Of a stretch of 64,000 nt of DNA, positions 8,888 through 16,849 are shown one piece after another. Within the stretch, counting starts at the first letter, position 1, and every line of letters begins with the position of its first letter. Made by a program: the position numbers and the translations under genes. This DNA comes from Hydrogenophaga sp. Root209. Lineage in GTDB: Bacteria > Pseudomonadota > Gammaproteobacteria > Burkholderiales > Burkholderiaceae_C. The stretch lies in NCBI RefSeq assembly GCF_001428625.1, contig NZ_LMIE01000029.1:178247-242246 (forward strand). The letters run 5' to 3'. The notes under the pieces are model-generated. The model saw nothing but the letters and a program-made list of their open reading frames with translations, was not told the origin of the DNA and ran no database searches.

Positions 8888-9397
8888 TTAGATGCCGCGG
8901 TTAGCGCACGCCTGGCGGTACGCATCATTGATCTCCTTGGCCTTGGCCTCCGCGATCGCGGTGAACTCAGGCCCCAGGCCGGCCACCTTGTCGGGGTGGT
9001 ACATCCGGATCTTGCGTTTGTAGGCCTGCTTGATATCGTCGATGTTGGCCACCGAACTCACCTCCAGCACTTGGTACCAGAGCCTGGGGGCTGGATTGCT
9101 GGCGGCTTGAGCGGCTTTCGAGGTCGCCTCCTGCTGCGCTTGGCGAGCGGCCTCCTCATCATCGCGTCTAAACCAGTTGGGCTGCTCGCCGGGTCCCTGC
9201 TTTTGCTGAAAGCCCTTGAAGTCATCGCGTCGAGAGGTGTTGTCGTGCTGGCGCGATGCAGCCTCAGACTGGACCCCTGGACTGGGCTCAGCCTGGTTGC
9301 CTGGCAGCTTGTCCATGAAGTGCTTGACGACAAAGTAGCCCGCAAGGGCGGCGAGCCCGACGAACCACCATTCACTGACCTTCAGGTCTTCAAACAT
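8888..9397 (-). CDS. Membrane-anchored DnaJ-domain protein
   Basis: A 169-residue protein with one N-terminal membrane anchor (about residues 10-28), a charged Gln/Ala-rich linker, and a C-terminal J domain from about residue 100 with the HPD motif in YHPDK. It should recruit and stimulate an Hsp70 at the membrane; the client is unknown. There is no G/F or zinc region, so it is a type III J protein. The start at MFEDLKVSE has GGAGGCCAGAGG before it and overlaps the upstream gene by 16 bases. It is the last gene of a three-gene operon with a DUF2167 protein and a membrane protein. Confidence 0.85.
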   Translation of the reverse strand: MFEDLKVSEWWFVGLAALAGYFVVKHFMDKLPGNQAEPSPGVQSEAASRQHDNTSRRDDFKGFQQKQGPGEQPNWFRRDDEEAARQAQQEATSKAAQAASNPAPRLWYQVLEVSSVANIDDIKQAYKRKIRMYHPDKVAGLGPEFTAIAEAKAKEINDAYRQACANRGI

Positions 9398-10200
9398 CCT
9401 CTGGCCTCCATGATCCACTGCTGGGTGATGCTGAGGTGATTCAGCACTGCAGAGCTGGCCGCTCCCAGATCTCCTGCGCGGGTATCCCAAGGGCTTGCGT
9501 CCTCGGTAGACGCCTCATCGAGCTCGTACCCTTGTGTCATCTCCAGCATGTCCATGCGGCTCGAAAGTTTCTGGGTGAATTCCTCACGATCATCTCCGTC
9601 CACCACACGTTTGAGCTCGCGCAGACCCAGACCAAGCGCCGAGATGGCGACCCGCTTCTTGTACGTGAGGCGCTTGCCCAGATTCATCAGGTAAGCGGGA
9701 ACGAACAGGGCCTCTGCTGCCGCGCCGAGCACAGCAGAGCCGCTGAGCTGCAGTTGGTGGCGTCGAGTGATGAGCACGGCCAAAGCCGCCACCCAAACGA
9801 CCAAGTGCAGCACGATGAAGCCGATAAGCGCTGGCGTGAAGCCGATCCGAAAAGACAGTGCAGCAAGAAAAATCACGATGACCAAATATGCGTAGCCCAG
9901 AGAGCTGAAGCCGTTCAATGTGGGCAAAGCGGAACTCACCAGCAAACGCCCCTGCTTCCATTGCCTGGGATCCACGTCACCAAAACACTCGGTGGTCACA
10001 AGACCCCGGTCAAACAGGTTCAGCGGGTTGAGCATGACCATCTCCTTGCCGGCGGCGGTCAATCGGCTGGACGCGTCGTAGCGGAGAACGCCGCGCCGTC
10101 CGAACCTCAACAGATCGCAGCCACGAGGCACGATGATCAGGTTGTCGAAAAAGAGGAAGGCCGCCACCACCAGCCAAAAGAGGGCGGTCTCACTGGGCAT
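9382..10200 (-). CDS. Uncharacterised four-segment membrane protein
   Basis: A 272-residue protein I do not recognise. Hydrophobic segments lie at about residues 5-25, 100-120, 125-145 and near 150-175. The rest is soluble and partly acidic at the C terminus. It starts nine bases after the DUF2167 gene and overlaps the DnaJ-domain gene, so the three are one transcription unit. The arrangement suggests a membrane complex serviced by a dedicated J protein; this is an inference. Confidence 0.7.
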   Translation of the reverse strand: MPSETALFWLVVAAFLFFDNLIIVPRGCDLLRFGRRGVLRYDASSRLTAAGKEMVMLNPLNLFDRGLVTTECFGDVDPRQWKQGRLLVSSALPTLNGFSSLGYAYLVIVIFLAALSFRIGFTPALIGFIVLHLVVWVAALAVLITRRHQLQLSGSAVLGAAAEALFVPAYLMNLGKRLTYKKRVAISALGLGLRELKRVVDGDDREEFTQKLSSRMDMLEMTQGYELDEASTEDASPWDTRAGDLGAASSAVLNHLSITQQWIMEARGCLKT

Positions 10201-10209
10201 GTTCGGGCT

Positions 10210-11085
10210 TCACTGCGAGGTCTTCTTCTTGTTGAAGAAGTTCTTGACCACGCCCCACAAGGCCGCCAGGCCGGCCAATATGGCAATGCCTATGGCTTTG
10301 AAGCCACCCTTGCTCGTGGCCACCGCGGCGGCTCCACCCAGGACCAGTGCGCCAAGGCCGTAGGCGGCGACCTTGTCGCCCTGTTTCCAGTCGCTGTATT
10401 TCTCACCGTCAACGTAGTTGAAGTTGGCCATGGCGACCTTGAACTCAGCAAGGTCTCGCTCGACGGTGTCTGGCGCGCCGGTAACCAGAACAACGTTGGT
10501 GTAACCGCTGCGGCCAAGGATCTTGGTGCTCACGTTGGCGTAGACAGCCTGGGTTTGCTCGTCGCGCAGCAGGGTGCCCCATTCCAGTCGCTTGTTGGCG
10601 GTGTCGTAGCGCGGCGGGATGGCCCAACCCAACAAGGTCAAAGCAGAAAAGCCTTGTTCGCGGCGCGTGGCCGCCTCTTTGGCGTTGTTCTCCTTCAGCG
10701 AGGTGAGGAGATTGTCGGCATCGATCTTCTCGTCGTCCTTTACCAAACCTTCTGGAGCAAAACTCAGAATTGCGAACCAGCCCGACTCCAAGGCGGCAAT
10801 GGTGTTGCTGCGGCCGCCAGTAGACGGGTTGCCATTGATCACCAGGAACTTGTCCGTGTCAGCCGGTGTGAGGAAGCTGTACTTTTCACTGGCCAGGAAG
10901 GTGGCCTTGTCCGCAATGCTTCCGACCTTGCCAGCCTCATACCAGCCGAGTTCGGCGAGCTGGCGCGACGTTTCTTGTTGCTCCGCCTGCGTTTGCGCGA
11001 AAACCACCGAAGGTATGACCACGGTGGCCCCAATCGCACAACACAAGACGGCCGCACTCACTACCGACTTCAACTTCTTGTTCAT
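10210..11085 (-). CDS. DUF2167 family exported membrane protein
   Basis: A 291-residue protein with a signal peptide (cleavage likely after VVFA near residue 30), a periplasmic DUF2167 region with the family-typical LGWAIPPRYDTANKRLEWG, and two closely spaced C-terminal membrane segments followed by a lysine-rich tail (NFFNKKKTSQ). The start at MNKKLK has a strong AAGGGGGG site; the longer upstream frame is not needed. The function of DUF2167 is not known. It is the promoter-proximal gene of a three-gene unit with a membrane protein and a DnaJ-domain protein. Confidence 0.8.
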   Translation of the reverse strand: MNKKLKSVVSAAVLCCAIGATVVIPSVVFAQTQAEQQETSRQLAELGWYEAGKVGSIADKATFLASEKYSFLTPADTDKFLVINGNPSTGGRSNTIAALESGWFAILSFAPEGLVKDDEKIDADNLLTSLKENNAKEAATRREQGFSALTLLGWAIPPRYDTANKRLEWGTLLRDEQTQAVYANVSTKILGRSGYTNVVLVTGAPDTVERDLAEFKVAMANFNYVDGEKYSDWKQGDKVAAYGLGALVLGGAAAVATSKGGFKAIGIAILAGLAALWGVVKNFFNKKKTSQ

Positions 11086-11365
11086 GAATTCCCCCCTTGA
11101 AAGAAATGCAGACCACCTCTCGGGCGAGGGTGTGTCCAAAAGTGACAGAAATGCCGAGCTCGTTTATCGATGACCGCATCGAGGGCGTCAAGAGCAAACT
11201 GGCGTTGGGGATCCCCCTGCGGACTTGGTGTCGTTTCAGCGTCTCAGTTTGCCAGCTGCGTCGAGGGGATTTACCACAGATGGGGGATGCCTGTGGGTAC
11301 CGCGAAAGCGGTTTGGTCAACAGCTTGCAGCGCCGCGGCAAAGAGCTGCGTCGATGCGGTATGCG
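11086..11365. other. Intergenic region, no gene seen
   Basis: These 280 bases separate the DUF2167 operon promoter from the end of the metallo-hydrolase gene. Apart from a short hairpin at 11299-11312 (ACCGC-GAAA-GCGGT) I see nothing recognisable. It may contain the right-hand boundary of the acquired block. Confidence 0.4.
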
Positions 11366-12484
11366 TCAGTCCAACGGCCAGGGCAGATCGCGCTGCAGGG
11401 CCGGCACTTCAATGGGGCGCGCGGGTTGCACACCCTCGTCCAGCCCTCGCCACCACGGCACCACGCCCTCCAGATGCGCCGGCTCCACCGCCTCGCCCAG
11501 GCGCGGCATGAGCAGCGGCACACCCAGCGAGGGCGCCAGTTGCAGCAGGGTCTCCACCGGTTCGTCCCAGGCGTGCATGGCCAGGCTGAAGGTGCCCCAG
11601 TGCACCGGCAGAAAAGCACCACCGCCCAAGAGCGCGTGGGCTTTCAAGGCGTTCACCGGGCCCAGGTGGATGTCGCCCCAGGCGGGGTGGAAGGCGCCCA
11701 CTTCCAGCATGACCAGATCGAACGGGCCCAGCCGCTCACGGATGGTGGCGTACTCGGTGGTGAGGCCCGTGTCGCCGCTGAAGAACACGCGGTGCTGCTC
11801 GGACTGCACCACCATCGACGACCACAGCGTGGCGTTGCGGTCCTTGAAGCCGCGTCCTGAAAAATGCTGCGACGGCGCGGCGGTGATGGTGAGACCGGTG
11901 TGGGGCACGCGGTGGCTCTCCCACCAGTCCAGCTCGGTGATGCGCTCGGCCGCCACGCCCCAGGCCTGCAGGTGGGCGCCCACGCCCAGCGACGTGACGA
12001 AGGGCACGGCGCTGTGTTTCGCCAGCGCGCGGATGGTGGGGTAGTCGAGGTGGTCGTAGTGGTCGTGCGAGATCACCACCACGTCCACCTCGGGCATCTG
12101 CCGCAGGCGCAGCGGCACCGGTTGAAAGCGCTTGGGGCCGAGCAGCCGAAAGGGTGATGCGCGCGTGCCCCACACCGGGTCGGTCAGCACGCGGTGGCCG
12201 TCGATCTCGATCAGCACCGTGGAGTGCCCCAGCCAGGTGGCACGCAAGCCGCTTTGCACCGGGCGGCTCCAGGCCTCGCGCGGGTCGTGTGAGGGCAGCG
12301 GCCCGGTCGGCGCGCGCCGGCCGCCCGAGCTCAGAAATTCCTTGAGCGTGGGCCGGGGCACGGTCGCATCGCGCAGCCCGGGCAAGGCCGGGTGCACGTT
12401 GCGAAAGCCCAGACCGTCCCACATCGTTGATGCGCGCATGCGCTCCAGGCGCGCGCCCAGGGCGCGTTTGCCAAACGAGTTCAT
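11366..12484 (-). CDS. MBL-fold metallo-hydrolase (UlaG / NAPE-PLD-like)
   Basis: A 372-residue cytoplasmic hydrolase of the metallo-beta-lactamase superfamily. It shows WLGHSTVLIEIDG, the metal site ISHDHYDHLDYPT (HxHxDH), FSGDTGLT and the late PVHWGTF motif, all typical of the UlaG/NAPE-PLD branch. The substrate cannot be deduced. The ATG overlaps the stop of the preceding deaminase-like gene (ATGA), so the two are coupled and form an operon with the IclR regulator. This places it in the catabolic locus rather than in phospholipid metabolism. Confidence 0.85.
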   Translation of the reverse strand: MNSFGKRALGARLERMRASTMWDGLGFRNVHPALPGLRDATVPRPTLKEFLSSGGRRAPTGPLPSHDPREAWSRPVQSGLRATWLGHSTVLIEIDGHRVLTDPVWGTRASPFRLLGPKRFQPVPLRLRQMPEVDVVVISHDHYDHLDYPTIRALAKHSAVPFVTSLGVGAHLQAWGVAAERITELDWWESHRVPHTGLTITAAPSQHFSGRGFKDRNATLWSSMVVQSEQHRVFFSGDTGLTTEYATIRERLGPFDLVMLEVGAFHPAWGDIHLGPVNALKAHALLGGGAFLPVHWGTFSLAMHAWDEPVETLLQLAPSLGVPLLMPRLGEAVEPAHLEGVVPWWRGLDEGVQPARPIEVPALQRDLPWPLD

Positions 12485-13743
12485 GGCGCAACCGCCGGGC
12501 GGCCGGGCAGGCTCAGGCGCGCGGTGGCCGGCGCCATCTCCGACAGCAGCCGCCCTTGGCGCCACACTTTCAAGCGCGTGGCCCGCAGGCGGATGGCTTC
12601 GATCGGGTCGCGCGCCTGCAGCAGCACGAAGCTGGCATCACAGCCCGCTTCAATGCCGTAGCCCTGCAGCCCCATCACTTTCGCGGCGTTGGTGGTCACG
12701 GCTTCAAAGCATTGGCGCATGCCGGCCTGGCTCGTCATCTGCGCCACGTGCAGGCCCATGTGGGCCACCTCCAGCATGTCGCCACTGCCCAGCGAATACC
12801 AGGGGTCCATCACGCAGTCGTGGCCAAAGGCCACCGTCACGCCGGCGGCCATGAGCTCGGGCACGCGTGTCATGCCTCGGCGTTTGGGGTAGGTGTCGTG
12901 CCGGCCCTGCAGCGTGATGTTGATGAGCGGATTGGCCACCGCGCTCACGCCAGACTCCGCGATCAGCGGAATCAGCTTGGAGACGTAGTAGTTGTCCATG
13001 CTGTGCATGGAGGTGAGGTGCGAGCCGTTCACGCGGCCCTGCAGGCCCAGGCGCTGCGTCTCGAAGGCCAGGGTCTCGATGTGGCGCGAGAGCGGGTCGT
13101 CGCTTTCGTCGCAGTGCATGTCCACCGGCAGGCCCAACTCGGCGGCCAACTCACACAGCAGCTTGATGCTGGCGGTGCCCTGCTCAAAAGTGCGCTCGAA
13201 ATGCGGGATGCCACCGACCACGTCAACGCCCATGTCCAGCGCACGGATCAGGTTGTTCAGCCCGCCGTGTGAGCGCAGCACACCGTCTTGCGGAAAGGCG
13301 ACCAGCTGCACGTCGAGGTATGGCGCCATGCGCTTCTTGGCCTCCAGCATGGCGCGCACCGGCAGCAGGCTCGGGTCGCTGGTGTCCACGTGGCTGCGGA
13401 TGGCCAGCAGCCCCTTGGCCACGGCCCAGTCGCCGTAGGCCAGGGCACGCTCCACCAGCGCCTCTTCGGTCAGCAGCGGCTTGAGCTCGCCCCACAGGGC
13501 AATGCCTTCGAGCAGCGTGCCGCTCTGGTTCACGCGCGGCAGGCCGTAGCTCAGCGTGGCGTCCATGTGGAAGTGCGGGTCGCAAAACGGCGGGGTGAGC
13601 AACTGGCCTTGCGCGTGCACGGTGTCGTGCGCGGGCGCGCTCAACCCCGCGCTCACCTCGGTGATGCGGCCGTCTTGCACGGCCACGCTCATGTCGGCGC
13701 GGCCGTCGGGCAGGGTGGCGTGGGTGATCAGCAGGTCAAGCAT
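12481..13743 (-). CDS. CodA-like amidohydrolase (cytosine deaminase family)
   Basis: A 420-residue metal-dependent deaminase related to E. coli CodA along its length: DPHFHMDATL (HxH), SHVDTSDP, HCDESDD, NPLINITLQGRHDTYPKRRG and GHDCVMDPWY. The metal ligands are kept. In CodA the last motif reads GHDDV, and its second Asp (Asp314) shapes pyrimidine specificity; here it is Cys. The substrate may therefore not be cytosine. It lies 12 bases after an IclR regulator and overlaps a metallo-hydrolase gene by four bases, a three-gene leftward operon. A creatinine- or imidazole-type substrate is possible but unproven. Confidence 0.85.
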   Translation of the reverse strand: MLDLLITHATLPDGRADMSVAVQDGRITEVSAGLSAPAHDTVHAQGQLLTPPFCDPHFHMDATLSYGLPRVNQSGTLLEGIALWGELKPLLTEEALVERALAYGDWAVAKGLLAIRSHVDTSDPSLLPVRAMLEAKKRMAPYLDVQLVAFPQDGVLRSHGGLNNLIRALDMGVDVVGGIPHFERTFEQGTASIKLLCELAAELGLPVDMHCDESDDPLSRHIETLAFETQRLGLQGRVNGSHLTSMHSMDNYYVSKLIPLIAESGVSAVANPLINITLQGRHDTYPKRRGMTRVPELMAAGVTVAFGHDCVMDPWYSLGSGDMLEVAHMGLHVAQMTSQAGMRQCFEAVTTNAAKVMGLQGYGIEAGCDASFVLLQARDPIEAIRLRATRLKVWRQGRLLSEMAPATARLSLPGRPAVAP

Positions 13744-13755
13744 GCGTGTTCCCCT

Positions 13756-14550
13756 TCAGCCCTTGCCCAGCGGTGGCCTGCCGAAGAGGTTGGAGACGTT
13801 GCTGATGGGTCCCAGCTCCGATGCCGCGGCCAGCAAGGCGGGCATGAGGTTGTGCATCGCATCCATGGTGAGGCGCTGGCGCGGCCCGGCGATGCTGATG
13901 ACGCCGATGGCTTCGTGGCGCCTAAACACCGGCGCTGCCATCGCGCTCATGCCGGGGGCAAACACCTCATCGATCATGGCGCAGCCACGCACCCGCGCGG
14001 CGTGCAGAAACCCCAGCAGCGCCTTGATGGTGGTCGGCGCCTTGGGGCCGAATTCCTTCGGTGCGCCGAAGCCCTGGTGCGCCACCAGTTCGAGCGCGCG
14101 TTCGTCGCTCAGGGTCTGCAGCCAGGCGTGGCCAGAGGCCGTGCAGGACAGGCGCGCCTCCATGCCCATGTCGGGGTCGTAGCGGATGCCCTGCTGGCGC
14201 GTGCCCTGCGCCTTGGCCACCCAGATCAGGCGGTCGTCGTCCACGATCGACAACCGCACGAGTTCACCCGATTGCAGCGCCAGCCGCTCCAGCAGCGGCT
14301 CGGCAATGTCGACGATGCCCGCGTGGCTGAGGTAACCCAGGCCGAGGGACACCACCTTGGTGGTGAGCTGGTAGTCGCCCTGCTTGCGCTTCTGCCGCAC
14401 ATAGCCACAGTGCTGAAGATCACCCAGCAGGCGGTGGCAGGCGCTCAGGGGAATGTCCAGGTCCTGCGCCATGTGGGCCAGGGGCAACCCGTCGGGGTTG
14501 CGCGAGAGGTGTTCGAGCAAGGCAAGACCACGGTCAAGGGCAAGGTTCAT
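13756..14550 (-). CDS. IclR family transcriptional regulator
   Basis: A 264-residue regulator. An N-terminal winged helix (residues 1-60, with IPLSACHRLLGDLQHCGYV) is followed by the IclR effector domain (GMEARLSCTASGHAWL, APGMSAMAAPVF). It heads the leftward regulator-deaminase-hydrolase operon and faces the AroQ-TRAP operon across 208 bases containing a perfect CTTTCC-N5-GGAAAG palindrome. It probably controls both arms in response to a small carboxylic acid or related ligand; the ligand is unknown. Confidence 0.9.
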   Translation of the reverse strand: MNLALDRGLALLEHLSRNPDGLPLAHMAQDLDIPLSACHRLLGDLQHCGYVRQKRKQGDYQLTTKVVSLGLGYLSHAGIVDIAEPLLERLALQSGELVRLSIVDDDRLIWVAKAQGTRQQGIRYDPDMGMEARLSCTASGHAWLQTLSDERALELVAHQGFGAPKEFGPKAPTTIKALLGFLHAARVRGCAMIDEVFAPGMSAMAAPVFRRHEAIGVISIAGPRQRLTMDAMHNLMPALLAAASELGPISNVSNLFGRPPLGKG

Positions 14551-14574
14551 GGGAGATTTCTTTATGCGGAATCA

Positions 14575-14591
14575 CTTTCCAATCTGGAAAG
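14575..14591. promoter_or_regulatory. Candidate IclR operator palindrome
   Basis: CTTTCCAATCTGGAAAG is a perfect 6-5-6 inverted repeat lying 25-41 bases upstream of the IclR start in the divergent region. IclR-type regulators often bind such GGAA/TTCC palindromes. No other palindrome of this quality stands out between the two operons. Confidence 0.5.
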
Positions 14592-14758
14592 AGTTTCCTG
14601 AACCGGGGCAAGAATCGCTGCAAGACAAGCGTGATCGACACACACCGGTTGATCGCAGCACGGAAAAACCTGGAGACAAATATAGGGCCAAGCCCACGCC
14701 ACGGCTAGCCCGCCGCACCGCACGGGCGCGCTCAAGCCGCGCCAACCTTCTCACCGCC

Positions 14759-15211
14759 ATGACCACCACCGTCTACATCCTCAACGGCCCCAACCTCAAC
14801 CTGTTGGGCATCCGCGAACCCCACCTCTACGGCCACACCACACTGGCCCAGATCGAGCAGCGTTGCCGCGCGGTGTGCGCCGAACTCGGGCTCCCGTGTG
14901 AGTTCCGTCAGTCCAACCACGAAGGCGTGCTGGTCGACTGGGTGCAGGAGGCGCGCGCACTGGGCGCGGCCGTGCTCATCAACCCGGCCGGTCTGTCTTT
15001 CCGCTCCATCCCGCTGCTCGATGCGCTCAAGACGCTGGACCAGCCGGTGATGGAAGTGCACCTCACCAACATCCACCGGCGTGAGGCGCTCTACCAGCAG
15101 TCCATCATTTCGCTGGGCGCCACCGGGGTCATCTGCGGCCTCGGGCCCTACGGCTACGAACTGGCATTGCACGCCTTGGCCCGGCACCTCACACCTGCCG
15201 TTGCCGCCTGA
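14759..15211 (+). CDS. Type II 3-dehydroquinate dehydratase-like protein (AroQ family) with altered active site
   Basis: A 150-residue flavodoxin-fold protein. The AroQ signature is clear: GPNLNLLGIREPHLYG, FRQSNHEGVLVDW, then VICGLGPYGY. The usual THTS segment, which contains the substrate-binding His, reads SFRS here, and the arginine-rich FRRHS segment reads LYQQS. Both normally contact dehydroquinate. The catalytic Tyr and the first Arg are kept. It is the first gene before a TRAP transporter and faces an IclR regulator, so a catabolic role on a related substrate is more likely than aromatic amino-acid synthesis. It ends 61 bases before the transporter genes. Confidence 0.75.
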   Translation: MTTTVYILNGPNLNLLGIREPHLYGHTTLAQIEQRCRAVCAELGLPCEFRQSNHEGVLVDWVQEARALGAAVLINPAGLSFRSIPLLDALKTLDQPVMEVHLTNIHRREALYQQSIISLGATGVICGLGPYGYELALHALARHLTPAVAA

Positions 15212-15272
15212 GCACGCGGCCCCCGTTTCATCCGCTTTCTTCGCCACCGACAACTTCACAGGAGACAACACC

Positions 15273-16262
15273 ATGAAAGCTGCCCTCACCCGCCGTTGCG
15301 CCCTTGCCACGGGCGCCACCCTCGCCGCCGCAGCGCTGTGGCCGGGCCTAGCCCAGGCCCAGAGCACGCTGCGATTTGCCGCCGTGTTCTCAGACACCGA
15401 CATCCGCGCCGAGATGATGAAGCGCCTGGCTGCCGATGTGGCCGCAGACCACAAGATCGACCTGTTCCTCAACTCCACGCTGTTTCGCCAGGGCACCGAG
15501 CTGGTGGCTTTGCAACGCGACAACCTGGAGATGGGCAACATCTCGCCGCAAGACATCTCGAAGCAGGTGCCTTCGTGGTCGCTGCTGACCTCGGCCTACC
15601 TGTTTCGCGACGCCAACCACCTCAACGCCTTCTTCGCCAGCGACATGGGCGCACAGATGAAGAAGCAGGTCGAAGACCAGCTCAAGGTGAAGATCCTCGG
15701 CCCCACCTTCTTCGGCACGCGCCACGTGGGTCTGCGCGGCAAGAAGAAGATCAACACCCCGGCCGACCTGGCGGGTGTGAAGCTGCGCATGCCCCCGGGA
15801 GACGCCTGGCAACTGCTGGGCCGCTCGCTCGGCGCCAACCCCACGCCACTGGCCTACGCCGAGACCTACACCGGCCTGCAGACCGGCACCGTGGACGGCC
15901 AGGACAACCCGCTGCCCAACGTGCAGAACATGAAGTTCAACGAGGTGATGGGCCAGATCGTGTTGACCTCGCACCTGGTGGGCTTTGATCTGCTCACGAT
16001 GAACCTCAAGTCCTGGCAAGCCATGTCGCCCGAGAAGCAGCGCGCGTTTCAGGCCGCGGCGGACAAGGCCATCGCCTGGAGCACGGCCGAGCACCAGAAG
16101 CGCGAGGCCGACCTGGCCGAAGGCTTCCGCCGAGGTGGCCTGGACGTGTACGCGCCCAACATCAACGCCTTCCGCGAATACGCGCAGAAGATCTACCTGG
16201 CGTCTGACGAGGCCAAGGCATGGCCAGCCGGCATGCTGGAAAAAATCAACGCGATGAGATGA
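15273..16262 (+). CDS. TRAP transporter solute-binding protein (DctP family)
   Basis: A 329-residue periplasmic binding protein that delivers a solute, usually an organic acid, to its DctQM permease. An N-terminal signal with arginines (LTRRCALATGATL) is likely cleaved after GLAQA. The family core LRMPPGDAWQLLG and AETYTGLQTGTVDGQDNPL is present, including the conserved Arg that pairs with substrate carboxylates. AGGAGACA precedes the ATG. Permease genes follow directly, separated by a palindromic repeat. The substrate is presumably that of the AroQ-like and CodA-like enzymes. Confidence 0.9.
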   Translation: MKAALTRRCALATGATLAAAALWPGLAQAQSTLRFAAVFSDTDIRAEMMKRLAADVAADHKIDLFLNSTLFRQGTELVALQRDNLEMGNISPQDISKQVPSWSLLTSAYLFRDANHLNAFFASDMGAQMKKQVEDQLKVKILGPTFFGTRHVGLRGKKKINTPADLAGVKLRMPPGDAWQLLGRSLGANPTPLAYAETYTGLQTGTVDGQDNPLPNVQNMKFNEVMGQIVLTSHLVGFDLLTMNLKSWQAMSPEKQRAFQAAADKAIAWSTAEHQKREADLAEGFRRGGLDVYAPNINAFREYAQKIYLASDEAKAWPAGMLEKINAMR

Positions 16263-16346
16263 GAGGCGCCCCCGCCGCGCTTCGCGCGACCCCCTCAAGG
16301 GGGCGGCACCTGCGGCCCGGCAAAGCCGGTTCCGCGGTGCCCCCCG
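16263..16346. repeat. Comamonadaceae-type intergenic palindromic repeat
   Basis: A GC-only element with nested palindromes: CGCGCTTCGCGCG, CCCCCTCAAGGGGG, and a long stem built on GGCACC/GGTGCC with CCGGC-AAA-GCCGG at its centre. I recall near-identical elements scattered in Acidovorax- and Hydrogenophaga-type genomes. Only this copy is apparent in the window. It lies between the binding-protein and permease genes and could modulate the relative mRNA levels of the operon. Confidence 0.6.
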
Positions 16347-16359
16347 GTGAGACTTGCGG

Positions 16360-16842
16360 ATGAGAAACCTCCAACGTTTTGCCGACGGGGTGGCCGCAGC
16401 TCTGCTCGCGGTCATCTTCATCGCCTTCATCCTGCAGATCGTCCTGCGCTACGTGTTCGACTGGCCGGTGGGCTGGACGGCGGAGATCTCGCTCGTGGCC
16501 TGGCTCTGGCTGGTGCTGTGGGGCTCGGCCTTCGTGCTCAAGGACGCGGACGAGATCCGCATCGACGTGCTGGACATCGCCTTCGGCCCTCGCCTGCGCC
16601 GCGTCGCACGGGCCATCGGGTCCATCGCCATCGTCGTGCTCTTCGGCATGGCGCTGCCGGCCACCTGGGACTACGTGAGCTTCATGAAAGTGGAGAGCAC
16701 CTCTTACCTCAAGATCCGCTTCGACTGGTTGTTCTCGATCTACCTGGCGTTTGCCGTGGCCGTGATCGCGCGCCACCTGTGGCAGATCTTCGGGCTGCTG
16801 CGCGGACCCCGCATCGATCCGATCGACCCTCCCCTCACCTGA
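16360..16842 (+). CDS. TRAP transporter small permease (DctQ family)
   Basis: A 160-residue inner-membrane protein with four hydrophobic segments at about residues 10-30, 45-65, 85-105 and 125-145 and the family stretch WTAEISLVAWLWLVLWGSAFVLKDADEIRID. It is the small subunit of the sodium-driven TRAP transporter. The ATG is used; a TTG two codons upstream is an alternative. It is separated by seven bases from the large permease. Confidence 0.9.
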   Translation: MRNLQRFADGVAAALLAVIFIAFILQIVLRYVFDWPVGWTAEISLVAWLWLVLWGSAFVLKDADEIRIDVLDIAFGPRLRRVARAIGSIAIVVLFGMALPATWDYVSFMKVESTSYLKIRFDWLFSIYLAFAVAVIARHLWQIFGLLRGPRIDPIDPPLT

Positions 16843-16849
16843 AAACTCC

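Noticed and set aside
9436-11100. 554-codon plus-strand frame across the DUF2167 operon
   Set aside because: It is antisense to three genes with good ribosome sites and recognisable domains; its own residues are Gln/His/Ala-rich noise.
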